NCBI GenBank assembly: GCA_913043145.1
Contig: CAJWLP010000001.1
Coordinates: forward strand, 62,001-126,000
DNA length: 64,000 nucleotides
Reading direction: 5' to 3'
From: an uncultured Bacteroidota bacterium
Lineage (GTDB): Bacteria > Bacteroidota > Bacteroidia > NS11-12g > UBA9320
In this document: one piece after another, positions 33,343 to 42,208 of the stretch
Numbering within the stretch: the stretch's first letter is position 1
Layout: every line of letters begins with the position of its first letter
The notes under the pieces: model-generated
Databases searched by the model: none
What the model saw: only the letters and a program-made list of their open reading frames with translations
Told to the model about the DNA's origin: nothing
Position numbers and translations under genes: made by a program

Positions 33343-34460
33343 TGTTTTTCGAACTTCAACACACCGATAAAAATACCCAGGCTAGAGCCGGATTGATAAC
33401 TACAGACCATGGTCAGATTCCAACTCCAATCTTTATGCCTGTTGGGACACAAGGTACTGTAAAAGCGGTAGATCAAGCAATATTAAAGGACAAGATAGAT
33501 GCAAAAATTATTTTAGGTAATACGTATCATTTGTACTTAAGACCAGGATTAGATATTTTAAAGGGTGCTGGGGGACTACATCAGTTCATTAATTGGGATA
33601 GACCCATGCTGACAGATAGTGGTGGTTTTCAAGTTTACAGTATTTCTGATCAACGGAAAATAACAGAAGATGGAGTGATTTTTAGGAGTCATATCGATGG
33701 ACATAAACTACTCTTTACTCCCGAAAATGTAATGGATACGCAGCGTATCATTGGAGCAGATATAATTATGGCATTTGATGAGTGTACTCCATACCCTTCC
33801 ACACGAGAATATGCTACAAACTCCATGCACACGACTCACCGATGGTTAGATCGTTGCATTAAAAGGTTTAAAGAGACAGAGCCTATTTATGGATACAATC
33901 AGCAGCTTTTCCCAATTATTCAGGGAAGTACTTTCCCCGATTTGAGACAACAAAGTACAGAATATTGCTTAAAGCATGACACAGACGGTATTGCCATAGG
34001 GGGATTATCGGTAGGGGAACCTCACGAAGATATGTACGCCATCAGTGATCAAATATGTCAAATCATACCCAAAAGCAAGCCAAGATATTTGATGGGAGTG
34101 GGCACTCCTAGCAATATTTTGGAGTGTATCCATTTGGGCATTGATATGTTTGATTGTGTCATGCCAACACGAAATGCAAGAAATGGAATGTTGTTTACTA
34201 AAGAGGGTACAATCAACATGAAAAATAAAAAGTGGGAAGATGATTATTCTTCAGTTGATGAAGAATTGACCCCCCAGTATAGCAAGGCTTATCTCAAGCA
34301 TTTATTCAAAGCAAAAGAATATTTAGGAGCTCAAATAGCGAGTGAGCACAATTTGAAGTTTTACTTGTGGCTGGTAGGAGAAGCAAGAAAACATATATTG
34401 AATGATACCTTTGTGAGTTGGAAGAATAATATGGTGAAAAAATTAGATCAACGTTTATGA
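33342..34460 (+). CDS. tgt: tRNA-guanine transglycosylase
   Basis: Exchanges guanine-34 for preQ1 in queuosine tRNAs. Core motifs are intact: MPVGTQGTVKAV, GNTYHLYLRPG, MLTDSGGFQVYS (general-acid Asp), GGLSVGEP, YLMGVGTP and FDCVMPTRNARNG (nucleophile Asp). The zinc site normally seen as CxCxxC...H is missing: the segment reads SSVDEELTPQYSKAYLKHLF, then SEHNLKFY with only the His. GTG start at the porT stop. The next pathway step, queA, is also in this window. Length 372. Confidence 0.95.
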   Translation: MFFELQHTDKNTQARAGLITTDHGQIPTPIFMPVGTQGTVKAVDQAILKDKIDAKIILGNTYHLYLRPGLDILKGAGGLHQFINWDRPMLTDSGGFQVYSISDQRKITEDGVIFRSHIDGHKLLFTPENVMDTQRIIGADIIMAFDECTPYPSTREYATNSMHTTHRWLDRCIKRFKETEPIYGYNQQLFPIIQGSTFPDLRQQSTEYCLKHDTDGIAIGGLSVGEPHEDMYAISDQICQIIPKSKPRYLMGVGTPSNILECIHLGIDMFDCVMPTRNARNGMLFTKEGTINMKNKKWEDDYSSVDEELTPQYSKAYLKHLFKAKEYLGAQIASEHNLKFYLWLVGEARKHILNDTFVSWKNNMVKKLDQRL

Positions 34461-34810
34461 TAGAAAATATCTATGACCGTACGAAAGTTTTGAGCAAGAC
34501 TTGCTTGAAAATAGCACTTGTTTTACCTAAGGATGTTTTAATGAGTAATGTGACTCGAGAACATTTAATTACCCATTCATCTAACCTGGCGATTAAATCC
34601 AAAGGACTTATGGTGACACAAAATCCTGACTTTTTTCTTCAAAAATTAAATGATGCACGTGAGTCTGTTGACGGATGCTATTATTGGATAGATACAATCA
34701 AGGATGAAAGTTGGGTAAGTTCGGAGATTTTAAATCCAGTGTTGGAAGAGTGTAATGCTATATCTCATTTATTTGGTGCAGCCATAAAAAAAATTAAACC
34801 CAATGGATAA
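34457..34810 (+). CDS. Divergent four-helix bundle protein
   Basis: A 117-residue, all-helical, soluble protein. The pattern KTCLKIALVLPKD ... REHLITHSSNLAIKSKGLMVTQNPDFFLQKLNDARESVDGC ... IDTIKDESWVS ... EECNAISHLFGAAIKKIK follows the 'four helix bundle protein' family (23S rRNA intervening-sequence protein/Avd-like), though key residues are diverged. Functions in this family are mostly unknown. It starts in the last codons of tgt (ATGA overlap) and precedes lptG by 19 bases, so it is part of the operon. Confidence 0.6.
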   Translation: MIENIYDRTKVLSKTCLKIALVLPKDVLMSNVTREHLITHSSNLAIKSKGLMVTQNPDFFLQKLNDARESVDGCYYWIDTIKDESWVSSEILNPVLEECNAISHLFGAAIKKIKPNG

Positions 34811-34829
34811 TCCATAGCAACATATACAA

Positions 34830-35912
34830 GTGAAACTAACTAAGATCGATTACTATATTATAAAAAGATTCCTTGGAGCATTTTTGCTTGCATTAGGACT
34901 TTTTACGGTAATTATTATAGTCTTTGATGTTTCAGAAAAGATTGACGAATTTATTGAAAATAATGCTCCATTCTATGAAGTAGTTTTTAATTATTATGTG
35001 AATTGGGTCCCTTTCTTGCTCAACCTCTTTAGCCCTGTTTTTGTGTTTATTTCAGTCATTTTCTTTACCTCTAAAATGACTCAGAATTCTGAAATAGTAG
35101 CCATATTAGCGAGTGGAGTATCCTACAAGAGACTCATGGTCCCATATGCGATTACAGCAATTTTTTTAGCAATCGTGTCTTTTTCGCTATCGGCGTGGAT
35201 TATTCCCAAAGCTGATAAGACTCGAGTGGACTTTGAAAATACATACATACGCGAGCGTTCGCATTATTCGCAATCTCAAATTAAAACTCAGATTTCACCG
35301 GGTAATATTCTTAGTATAGGTAACTTTAATTTTTCAGACAGTACAGGTTACAAAGTGAGTATAGAGAACATTAGTAATGGGGAGTTAAAATCTAAGTTAT
35401 ATGCTAATCGTATGAGTTGGAATGAGGAGACAGAAAAATGGAAACTAACCAAGTGGTGGATTAGACGTTTTGAAGATTCTAGTGAAGTGTTGACAAAGGG
35501 AAAGTTTATGGATACAATTATTCCTTTCAATCCAGAGGATTTTTTTCGTAAAAATGACGATGTTCAGATGTTTAATTTGAGGGAGTTGGATCAGATGATT
35601 AGCCTGGAAGAGATGCGAGGAACAGGGAATACTTTTTTTTATTCAACAGAGAAATATAAACGTTTTTTAATGCCACTAGCCATTGTCATATTAACACTTA
35701 TTGGAGTTTCTGTATCAACCAAAAAGACAAGAGGGGGAATAGGATTAAATCTTGGTGTAGGTTTACTTATAAGCTTTACATTTTTGATTGTTTTTCAATT
35801 TTTCTTAGCCTATGGATCGAGTGGCTCAATGCATCCTTTTTTGGCTACCTCTATTCCTAATATAATATTCGGTATTGTTGCATTTGTCATGTATCGTTTA
35901 GCTCAAAAATAA
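34830..35912 (+). CDS. lptG: LPS export permease, LptF/LptG family
   Basis: Inner membrane YjgP/YjgQ-family permease that passes lipopolysaccharide to the periplasmic bridge, powered by LptB. It has three N-terminal membrane helices (from KIDYYIIKRFLGAFLLALGLF), a periplasmic beta-jellyroll (about 115-265) and three C-terminal helices. 360 residues is the usual length. The start is GTG. Only one of the LptF/G pair is in the window, so F versus G is not certain; the LTKIDYYIIKRFLG opening is typical of the copy Bacteroidota annotations call LptG. Confidence 0.87.
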   Translation: MKLTKIDYYIIKRFLGAFLLALGLFTVIIIVFDVSEKIDEFIENNAPFYEVVFNYYVNWVPFLLNLFSPVFVFISVIFFTSKMTQNSEIVAILASGVSYKRLMVPYAITAIFLAIVSFSLSAWIIPKADKTRVDFENTYIRERSHYSQSQIKTQISPGNILSIGNFNFSDSTGYKVSIENISNGELKSKLYANRMSWNEETEKWKLTKWWIRRFEDSSEVLTKGKFMDTIIPFNPEDFFRKNDDVQMFNLRELDQMISLEEMRGTGNTFFYSTEKYKRFLMPLAIVILTLIGVSVSTKKTRGGIGLNLGVGLLISFTFLIVFQFFLAYGSSGSMHPFLATSIPNIIFGIVAFVMYRLAQK

Positions 35913-35913
35913 A

Positions 35914-36612
35914 ATGGGAGATTTGACAATTGAAGAAGGGGGATTTTTACTCATAGACAAGCCTATCCGTTGGACAAGTTTCGATGTAGTTAAAAAACTT
36001 AGAAATATTTCTCGTATTAGGAAAATAGGCCACGCAGGAACACTAGATCCATTGGCAACTGGATTGTTAATCATTTGTTATGGTAAATACACTAAAAAAA
36101 TCGAATCCATTCAAGCCCAAGAAAAAGGATATAAAGGAACATTTGAATTGGGTAAGACCACACCGTCATATGATTTAGAAACAGCTATCGATAACGAGTA
36201 CCCATATGATCATATTTCGCCCGCTTTTCTCGAAGAAACATTGGAGCAATTTCGAGGGGAAATAAAGCAAGTTCCACCACAATTTTCGGCGGTAAAAGTA
36301 AACGGAAAACGAGCCTATGAACATGCCAGAAAAGGTAAAAAAATTGAGCTAAAAATTCGAGATGCATACATTTCTAAATTTGATGTAAATCATTCTTCAT
36401 TCCCTACATTACATTTCGAAATAAATTGTAGTAAGGGCACTTATATACGTTCATTAGCAAGAGATTTAGGTTATGCTCTAGATAGTGGTGCTTATATGTC
36501 CTCTTTGGTCAGAACATCAATAGGAGATTATCCCTTAAGTGATGCCGTTCAAATATCAGATATTCGAGATACTGATGATTTTTTCAAATTTGCAAGACAC
36601 CTGAAATCATGA
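35914..36612 (+). CDS. truB: tRNA pseudouridine-55 synthase TruB
   Basis: Converts U55 of the tRNA T loop to pseudouridine. Motifs: GGFLLIDKPIRWTSFDVV, KIGHAGTLDPLATGLLI with the catalytic Asp, YDLETAID, and VPPQFSAVKVNGKRAYEHAR. Also FEINCSKGTYIRSLARDLG near the C-terminus. 232 residues; the C-terminal PUA-like extension of longer homologues is absent, as often in this phylum. Sits one base after lptG and overlaps ribF by four bases. Confidence 0.95.
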   Translation: MGDLTIEEGGFLLIDKPIRWTSFDVVKKLRNISRIRKIGHAGTLDPLATGLLIICYGKYTKKIESIQAQEKGYKGTFELGKTTPSYDLETAIDNEYPYDHISPAFLEETLEQFRGEIKQVPPQFSAVKVNGKRAYEHARKGKKIELKIRDAYISKFDVNHSSFPTLHFEINCSKGTYIRSLARDLGYALDSGAYMSSLVRTSIGDYPLSDAVQISDIRDTDDFFKFARHLKS

Positions 36613-37538
36613 AAGTAATATACGACATCGAAGAATTTGATCCTCAAAAACCAGTAGTTCTTACTCAAGGAACATTTGATGGTGTTCACTTTGGACATCG
36701 AAGAATTTTAAGACATGTAGTTTCAGAGGCAAAAAAAATAGATGGAGTAAGTGTATTACTTACGTTTTATCCTCATCCACGTTTAGTGCTTTATCCAGAT
36801 GATAATGAGCTAAAACTATTAACAACGATAGAGGAAAAAGTGGATTTAGTCTCAGCACTTGGGATTGATTATTTGATTATCATACCCTTTACAAAAGAAT
36901 TGAGTAGACAAAGAGCTTCAGATTTTGTGCGAGATATATTAGTTGAGCAGCTGCACATTTCAAAATTAATCATTGGGTATGACCATCGTTTTGGAAGAAA
37001 TAGAGAGGGAGGACTAAAGGAAATGGCACTATTTTCAGACACCTATAATTTTGATTTAGAGGAAATTCCACCCCAAGATATCGATGACAGCATTGTAAGT
37101 AGCACCAAAATCAGAAATTCACTTTTGGAGGGAGATGTTCATCTAGCTAAGGATTATTTAGGTGATTTATATACCATTTCCGGCAAGGTAGAAGAGGGGC
37201 TTCAAAGGGGTACTGCTATAGGTTATCCCACTGCAAATGTTAGGGTCAGTAGTAGTTATAAGTTGATACCTCAAAATGGTGTCTATGCAGTGTGGGTATA
37301 TGTTGACAAAATAAAATACGCAGGAATGTTAAATATTGGTTACAATCCTACATTTGAAGACAAGAAGTGGAGCATGGAAGTTCATATTCTTAATTTTAAT
37401 AAGAATATTTATCACCATAAGATTTTAATCTCATTTTGTTCTCGAATTAGGGAAGAGATGAAGTTTGAAAATGTGACTTCATTAGTAAACCAATTAACTA
37501 AAGATGAGAGAAAAGTTAGATCGAGACTGGAAGTATAG
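36609..37538 (+). CDS. ribF: Bifunctional riboflavin kinase/FAD synthetase RibF
   Basis: Makes FMN and then FAD in the cytosol, cofactors needed by NQR and ApbE elsewhere in the window. N-terminal nucleotidyltransferase domain with TQGTFDGVHFGHRRIL and YDHRFGRNREGG, and SSTKIRNSLLEGDV. The C-terminal riboflavin kinase domain has RGTAIGYPTANV, IPQNGVYAVWV and LNIGYNPTF. 309 residues, normal. Overlaps truB by four bases and the M23 gene by 35. Confidence 0.95.
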   Translation: MKVIYDIEEFDPQKPVVLTQGTFDGVHFGHRRILRHVVSEAKKIDGVSVLLTFYPHPRLVLYPDDNELKLLTTIEEKVDLVSALGIDYLIIIPFTKELSRQRASDFVRDILVEQLHISKLIIGYDHRFGRNREGGLKEMALFSDTYNFDLEEIPPQDIDDSIVSSTKIRNSLLEGDVHLAKDYLGDLYTISGKVEEGLQRGTAIGYPTANVRVSSSYKLIPQNGVYAVWVYVDKIKYAGMLNIGYNPTFEDKKWSMEVHILNFNKNIYHHKILISFCSRIREEMKFENVTSLVNQLTKDERKVRSRLEV

Positions 37539-38367
37539 CCTAGTTTTAGGATTCTGTTTTTCATTCTTTACGGTATTTTCACAACAAGACACTGCAAAAT
37601 CAGATTCACTTCCATTAGTTCATTCATCATTAGATTTAGCACCGGCTCAATCTATCTATGGTCGAAGTTGGGATCACGCTAATGTAGATCTCCCAAAATA
37701 TAATCATGAACTAATGAAATTGGGATACCACTTAAATTTGGTTGACTCCAGTTGTGGTTATGTTCATCCATTTGCGGGCAGAGTGACAAGTAAATATGGA
37801 TGGAGAAGAAGTCGTTGGCATAAAGGAATTGATATAGATCTGGAAATTGGAGATCCTGTTTATGCTGCATTTGATGGAGTCATAAGGATTCAACGATACA
37901 ATAGGGGTGGCTTTGGTAACTATGTTATGATTAGACACTACAACGGGGTAGAAACCTTGTATGCTCATTTGTCCAAGGCACTAGTTAAGGTTAATCAATC
38001 CGTTAGGGCTGGGGATATTGTCGGTTATGGTGGGAGTACTGGAAGAAGTACAGGTTCTCATTTACATTTTGAAGTTCGTCTGATGGGTCAAGCTTTTGAT
38101 CCTGCAAGAATTATTGATTTCAATACTTTTCAGCTTAAAGATTCACAGGTTTTTGTCAATCACACATGGTTTCCTTATATCAAAAATGGGAATCCAAGGA
38201 ATCAGGTATACCCTTCATATGCTAAGCGTTACCATCGAATTCGTTCAGGCGATACGTTGTATGGTTTGTCTCTAAAATATGGAACATCAGTGAATACAAT
38301 TTGCAGAATGAATGGCATTCGAAGAACTACAGTGTTAAGAATCGGAAGAACCTTGAGGGTGAAATAA
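37504..38367 (+). CDS. M23 peptidoglycan endopeptidase with LysM domain
   Basis: Predicted periplasmic or secreted zinc endopeptidase acting on peptidoglycan cross-links. A signal peptide (YSLVLGFCFSFFTVFSQ) is followed by an M23/LytM domain (about 85-200): HKGIDIDLEIGDPV and the HxH motif GSHLHFEVRLMG are complete, so it should be active. The last ~45 residues form a LysM (YHRIRSGDTLYGLSLKYGTSVNTICRMNG), which binds glycan. The start lies inside the ribF end. It is tail to tail with gldD, six bases apart. Confidence 0.88.
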   Translation: MREKLDRDWKYSLVLGFCFSFFTVFSQQDTAKSDSLPLVHSSLDLAPAQSIYGRSWDHANVDLPKYNHELMKLGYHLNLVDSSCGYVHPFAGRVTSKYGWRRSRWHKGIDIDLEIGDPVYAAFDGVIRIQRYNRGGFGNYVMIRHYNGVETLYAHLSKALVKVNQSVRAGDIVGYGGSTGRSTGSHLHFEVRLMGQAFDPARIIDFNTFQLKDSQVFVNHTWFPYIKNGNPRNQVYPSYAKRYHRIRSGDTLYGLSLKYGTSVNTICRMNGIRRTTVLRIGRTLRVK

Positions 38368-38373
38368 GTCTAT

Positions 38374-38940
38374 TTAATCAAAGTTGATGCTTTGAATACT
38401 TTTAAGTATATCCTTATTAATGAAATTGTATATAGGGAGAATGCTATCTCTATTAGTTCTAGAATTAAAGTAGAATGACCCTCTTAAGAAATGATTTTGA
38501 CCATCTGAAATAAAGAAATTGAAAGGTGTAGCTGTTTTCCCTTGAAGATCGTATATCATCCCATACAGCCCCCTAAGAGTATCGTTAATTTCTCGTTCTA
38601 CAATTTCTTCTGCTCTTTGCAAATGAGGCTTAAAAACCAATCGATAGGCATCTTCAGTCAGACTATCTAAGTCACGCTGACCTTGAATGGGGATATAGCT
38701 TAGATGAAGAGTAGCATCGAACTGACTGAAATTGACGTTGTACCAACAGTTTTTATCCTCAGATGGATAAGGTATTAATTGACTATATTTTGGTATATAA
38801 ATCGAAAATGGACACGTAGTTTTGGCAAGGGTAATGCCCGATTCTGGATAATTTATTTTAGGATATGCTTTTGGCTTTGGGGTGTAATTTGAACAGCCAA
38901 TTAAAAACAAAAGACCTGTAAAGAATAAAAGTTTATGCAT
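38374..38940 (-). CDS. gldD: Gliding motility lipoprotein GldD
   Basis: Lipoprotein of 188 residues required for gliding and T9SS function in flavobacteria. The lipobox is LLFLIGCSN. The mature protein opens with NYTPKPKAYPKINYPESGI and has CPFSIYIPKYSQ, CWYNVNFSQFDATLHLSYIPI and NFFISDGQNHFLRGSFYF, a GldD pattern. The start is the ATG at 38940, inside the gldE end; the longer frame would put 36 residues before the signal peptide. Fourth gene of mutY-ssb-gldE-gldD, an order conserved in Bacteroidota. Confidence 0.92.
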   Translation of the reverse strand: MHKLLFFTGLLFLIGCSNYTPKPKAYPKINYPESGITLAKTTCPFSIYIPKYSQLIPYPSEDKNCWYNVNFSQFDATLHLSYIPIQGQRDLDSLTEDAYRLVFKPHLQRAEEIVEREINDTLRGLYGMIYDLQGKTATPFNFFISDGQNHFLRGSFYFNSRTNRDSILPIYNFINKDILKSIQSINFD

Positions 38941-40327
38941 TTTCCTTACCAATATCTCTTGTAATTTTAAGTTTAACCCTTTTAATCTTTCGATTATCTG
39001 CACTTTCAATGGTGAAAACCATTTCTTGAAAATATATGATATCGCCAATTGATGGTATTTTCTTGTGAATTTCTAAAATTAGTCCACCAATCGTATCGGC
39101 ATCTTCTTTAACTTCCTCAAAATAATCAAGAGGAAGGTCTAAAATTTTGATGATGTCATGAAGAGCAGTTTTACCTTCAAATACAAATGTATTATTGTCT
39201 AATTTTGAAAATGCAAGTTCTTCTTCATCGAATTCATCTTTGATTTCACCAAAAACCTCTTCTAAGATGTCCTCCATGGTAACAATTCCACTAGTGCCTC
39301 CATATTCATCAACTACTATGGCCATGTGAACTCTCTTTTCCTGGAATTCCTCTAAAAGATCATCAATTTTCTTGTGTTCTGGTACAAATAGCGTAGGACG
39401 GATGAGATGATGCCAATCAAATTCTTTTTGTTCATGAATATGAGGTAACAAATCTTTTATATAAAGTATCCCCTTTACTTGATCAAAGTTTTCTTCATAG
39501 ATTGGGATACGGCTATAAGTCCATTTAATTGCGGTGTTTAACAGCTCATTAGATGGAGTTTGCATTTCGAGACAGCTTACTTCCGTTCGAGGTTTCATAA
39601 TTTGTTTAACACTAGTATTACCAAAACTTATTAGGCCTTTGAGAATATGTTTTTCCTCAATCTCTTTATTTCTATCAGCTATGTCAATGGCTTGACTAAT
39701 TTCTTCAACAGAAATATTATGTTGTCTGCTCTTTAGGTAGCGATCAAAAATTGATGAGCTCTTGACTAGAAGGACAATCAGTGGTTTAAAAGCAATGTAG
39801 CAAACATTTAACGGTTTGGACATTAAACGCACGATTCTTAGATTGTTTTGTGTGGCATAAATTTTTGGAATAATTTCACCAAACAATACAATCAAAAAAG
39901 TGATAAATACTACTTGAAATAAAAAATTCAGGTTAATGAATCCAAATGGTGTTTGAATAGATTCGAATTGGAACCAGTTGCTAAATAAATAACTAGAATA
40001 TAACACTATAAATATATTTACTAAATTATTCATTAATAATATGGTAGCTAATAGTCTGCGAGTTGCAGTATGGCGGTCTGGGTCATTTATTAGCTTTAAT
40101 GCAATGTGGCTTCCTGGCGAATCCTCATCGTTCAACTCAGCAAGATTTTCAGGGCTGAGACTAAAAAAAGCATTTTCTGAACAAGAAAAAAGAGCTGATA
40201 TGCCTAGAAAAAGTAAAATAATTAATAAACCAATTAACAAAGAGGTAATGGGTAAGTTAATTTCTGCTATGAACAAAGGTTGAAGCAGTGATTCAATGTG
40301 TTGATAAGGATCGGGGTCGCTTTTCAA
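38933..40327 (-). CDS. gldE: GldE, CorC/HlyC-type membrane protein of the gliding cluster
   Basis: Inner membrane protein with a DUF21/CNNM transmembrane domain (about 20-205, three to four helices), two CBS domains (about 220-340; IMKPRTEVSCLEM and MAIVVDEYGGTSGIVTMEDILEEVFGEI) and a C-terminal CorC/HlyC domain ending near KRVKLKI. GldE is linked genetically to GldD in gliding; its biochemical role is unclear, though relatives bind ions or adenosyl ligands. Start TTG, followed by KSDPDPYQHIESLL as in other GldE proteins. It follows ssb by 15 bases. Confidence 0.92.
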   Translation of the reverse strand: MKSDPDPYQHIESLLQPLFIAEINLPITSLLIGLLIILLFLGISALFSCSENAFFSLSPENLAELNDEDSPGSHIALKLINDPDRHTATRRLLATILLMNNLVNIFIVLYSSYLFSNWFQFESIQTPFGFINLNFLFQVVFITFLIVLFGEIIPKIYATQNNLRIVRLMSKPLNVCYIAFKPLIVLLVKSSSIFDRYLKSRQHNISVEEISQAIDIADRNKEIEEKHILKGLISFGNTSVKQIMKPRTEVSCLEMQTPSNELLNTAIKWTYSRIPIYEENFDQVKGILYIKDLLPHIHEQKEFDWHHLIRPTLFVPEHKKIDDLLEEFQEKRVHMAIVVDEYGGTSGIVTMEDILEEVFGEIKDEFDEEELAFSKLDNNTFVFEGKTALHDIIKILDLPLDYFEEVKEDADTIGGLILEIHKKIPSIGDIIYFQEMVFTIESADNRKIKRVKLKITRDIGKENA

Positions 40328-40342
40328 TGGTGTGATTTTGGA

Positions 40343-40792
40343 TTAAAATGGTAAGTCGTCATCTCCGCTATCGATGATGCTATCTACGGCATCATCATTC
40401 TGTTTAGCAATTGACTGACTGGATTCTTGAGACGATGTTGGAGCAGAGGCAGTTTCATTTGAACTTCCACTAGCCTTATCCATCATATTCATGGTTGTGA
40501 CTCTTATACGAGTTGTATATCTTTTAATGCCATCTTTTTCCCACTCCTCGGTTTTTAGTTTACCTTCTACATATACTAAAGATCCTTTTTTGAGATATTT
40601 TTCAGCTACTTTGGCTAATCCATCCCACATTTCAAGATTATGCCATTCTGTAGTTTCTACCCTGTTACCGTTTCTATCATTGTAACGTTCGTTAGTAGCT
40701 AAAGTAAGGTTAGCAACAACTCTATCTTTTTCTAAATATCTAACTTCAGGATCTTTTCCAAGGTGTCCGATTAATGTTACTTTATTGATCAT
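40343..40792 (-). CDS. ssb: Single-stranded DNA-binding protein
   Basis: OB-fold protein protecting single-stranded DNA in replication and repair. N-terminal MINKVTLIGHLGKDPEVRYLE and WHNLEMWDGLAKVAEKYLKKGSLVYVEGKL cover the first ~105 residues. A disordered Ser/Gln-rich linker and the acidic tip DDDLPF follow, the protein-interaction tail. 149 residues. It starts eleven bases inside the mutY end. If the 173-residue protein at 19.8-20.4 kb is psi-like, this tail would be the chi/psi contact. Confidence 0.96.
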   Translation of the reverse strand: MINKVTLIGHLGKDPEVRYLEKDRVVANLTLATNERYNDRNGNRVETTEWHNLEMWDGLAKVAEKYLKKGSLVYVEGKLKTEEWEKDGIKRYTTRIRVTTMNMMDKASGSSNETASAPTSSQESSQSIAKQNDDAVDSIIDSGDDDLPF

Positions 40793-41828
40793 AGGTTATA
40801 TTTTTTAAATAATTCTGCGTTAAAATACTTACGGGGTATTTAGTACTCATCTCTGTCAACTGTATTTCAAATATATTGTTTTTTGAAAAAATGGGTTGGG
40901 TGTCCACGTATATTGTGTAAAATATTGCATCAATTTTACGATGGGATAATATGTGTTTGGATTCATATTTACCAGATATTTCAAAGTTGGAGGTCTTTTC
41001 TAAGAAATTATCTAAAAACTTAGCAATTTCATTTGGACCAATGTATTTTTCAATCATTGGAAATTGATATAAATTTTGCCAAATACCTTCCGTCCTTTTT
41101 TGTATGAAGGTGTTTTTTTTGAAAATTAGGCATAAATAAGTATGACTGATTCTGAGAACTTTAGTCTTCCCTTTTTTGAATGGTATATTCTCTACTTTAT
41201 TTATTCGATGAGCTTCACATTTATTGATAAATATGCAAGTTGAACATTTCGGTTTTTTGGGTGTGCAGTGTATGGCACCAAATTCCATGATGGCTTGATT
41301 GAAAAGACCTGGATTTTCATGGTTGAATACCAGGTCAAGAGCTTCTGTAACTTCCTTTTTCCCTAGCGAGATGTCAATAGGCTTTTCAATTCCAAAAAGT
41401 CTGCTAACAACTCGATAAACATTGCCATCTAAAACAGGGTAAGCCAAGCCAAAGGCAAAGCTTGCTATTGCTGCGGCAGTATATTCTCCAATTCCTTTAA
41501 GTGCAATTATTTCTGCATAGTTGTTTGGAAAATTTCCGTGGTATTTATCGACAATAATTTTAGCAGTTTGATGCATATTACGAGCCCTAGAATAGTATCC
41601 TAAGCCTTGCCATAATAATAAAATGTCTTGTTCATCTGCACTTGCCAGATCTTTTATAGTAGGATAGTGATGAATAAATCGCTCAAAATATGGGAGGCCT
41701 TGTTGAACACGCGTTTGTTGAAGAATAATTTCTGAGAGCCATATTTTATAAGGATCAGATGTATTACGCCAAGGTAATTCTCTTTTATTCTTTTTATACC
41801 AATCGATAAGTAAACTGCCCGTGTTCAA
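40782..41828 (-). CDS. mutY: A/G-specific adenine DNA glycosylase MutY
   Basis: Base-excision enzyme that removes adenine opposite 8-oxoguanine. HhH region LKGIGEYTAAAIASFAFG and the following DGNVYRVVSRLFG hold the catalytic region; the [4Fe-4S] cluster Cys pattern C-x6-C-x2-C-x5-C is complete (CTPKKPKCSTCIFINKC). The C-terminal ~120 residues form a NUDIX-like lesion-recognition domain. The start is TTG giving NTGSLLIDWYKKNKRELPWR, a normal MutY opening. First gene of the gld run; divergent from HU. Confidence 0.95.
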   Translation of the reverse strand: MNTGSLLIDWYKKNKRELPWRNTSDPYKIWLSEIILQQTRVQQGLPYFERFIHHYPTIKDLASADEQDILLLWQGLGYYSRARNMHQTAKIIVDKYHGNFPNNYAEIIALKGIGEYTAAAIASFAFGLAYPVLDGNVYRVVSRLFGIEKPIDISLGKKEVTEALDLVFNHENPGLFNQAIMEFGAIHCTPKKPKCSTCIFINKCEAHRINKVENIPFKKGKTKVLRISHTYLCLIFKKNTFIQKRTEGIWQNLYQFPMIEKYIGPNEIAKFLDNFLEKTSNFEISGKYESKHILSHRKIDAIFYTIYVDTQPIFSKNNIFEIQLTEMSTKYPVSILTQNYLKNITYDQ

Positions 41829-41876
41829 AACTTCTTCAAAAAAACAGATATTGATCCAATATTTGTGAAAAAAAAT

Positions 41877-41884
41877 TACTTTTG
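41877..41884 (+). promoter_or_regulatory. -7 box of the HU gene
   Basis: TACTTTTG matches TAnnTTTG; a TTG at 41851-41853 lies 23 bases upstream as a possible -33 element. The leader before the ATG at 41910 is about 20 bases. Confidence 0.5.
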
Positions 41885-41909
41885 CATACTAATCTAATAT
41901 TTTGTAAAA

Positions 41910-42188
41910 ATGACCAAAGCAGAGGTAATTAACGAGATTTCAGAAAGAACAGGAGTTGAAAAAGCAATTGTTCAAGAAACGATAGAATGCTTTTTTAAAG
42001 TAGTTAAGGGTTCTTTGGTTAATAATGAAAATGTTTATTTCAGAGGTTTTGGAAGTTTCACAGTTCAAAGAAGAGCTGAAAAAATAGCAAGAAATATTTC
42101 TAAAAACACTCAAATAACTATCCCTGCTCATAACATCCCTAAATTCAAGCCAGCAAAAACTTTTACAGAAAAGGTTAAGAAGGGATAA
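41910..42188 (+). CDS. HU/IHF-family DNA-binding protein
   Basis: Nucleoid protein that bends DNA as a dimer. It opens with MTKAEVINEISERTGVEKAIV and has VYFRGFGSFTVQRRAEKIARN, the arm with its IPAHNIPKFKPAK, a standard HU pattern. 92 residues. It is the first gene of a set that continues with the TPR protein and the COX24-like peptide. Whether it is HU alpha-like or IHF-like cannot be decided here. Confidence 0.94.
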   Translation: MTKAEVINEISERTGVEKAIVQETIECFFKVVKGSLVNNENVYFRGFGSFTVQRRAEKIARNISKNTQITIPAHNIPKFKPAKTFTEKVKKG

Positions 42189-42208
42189 GATATTAAAAAT
42201 AAAATCTA

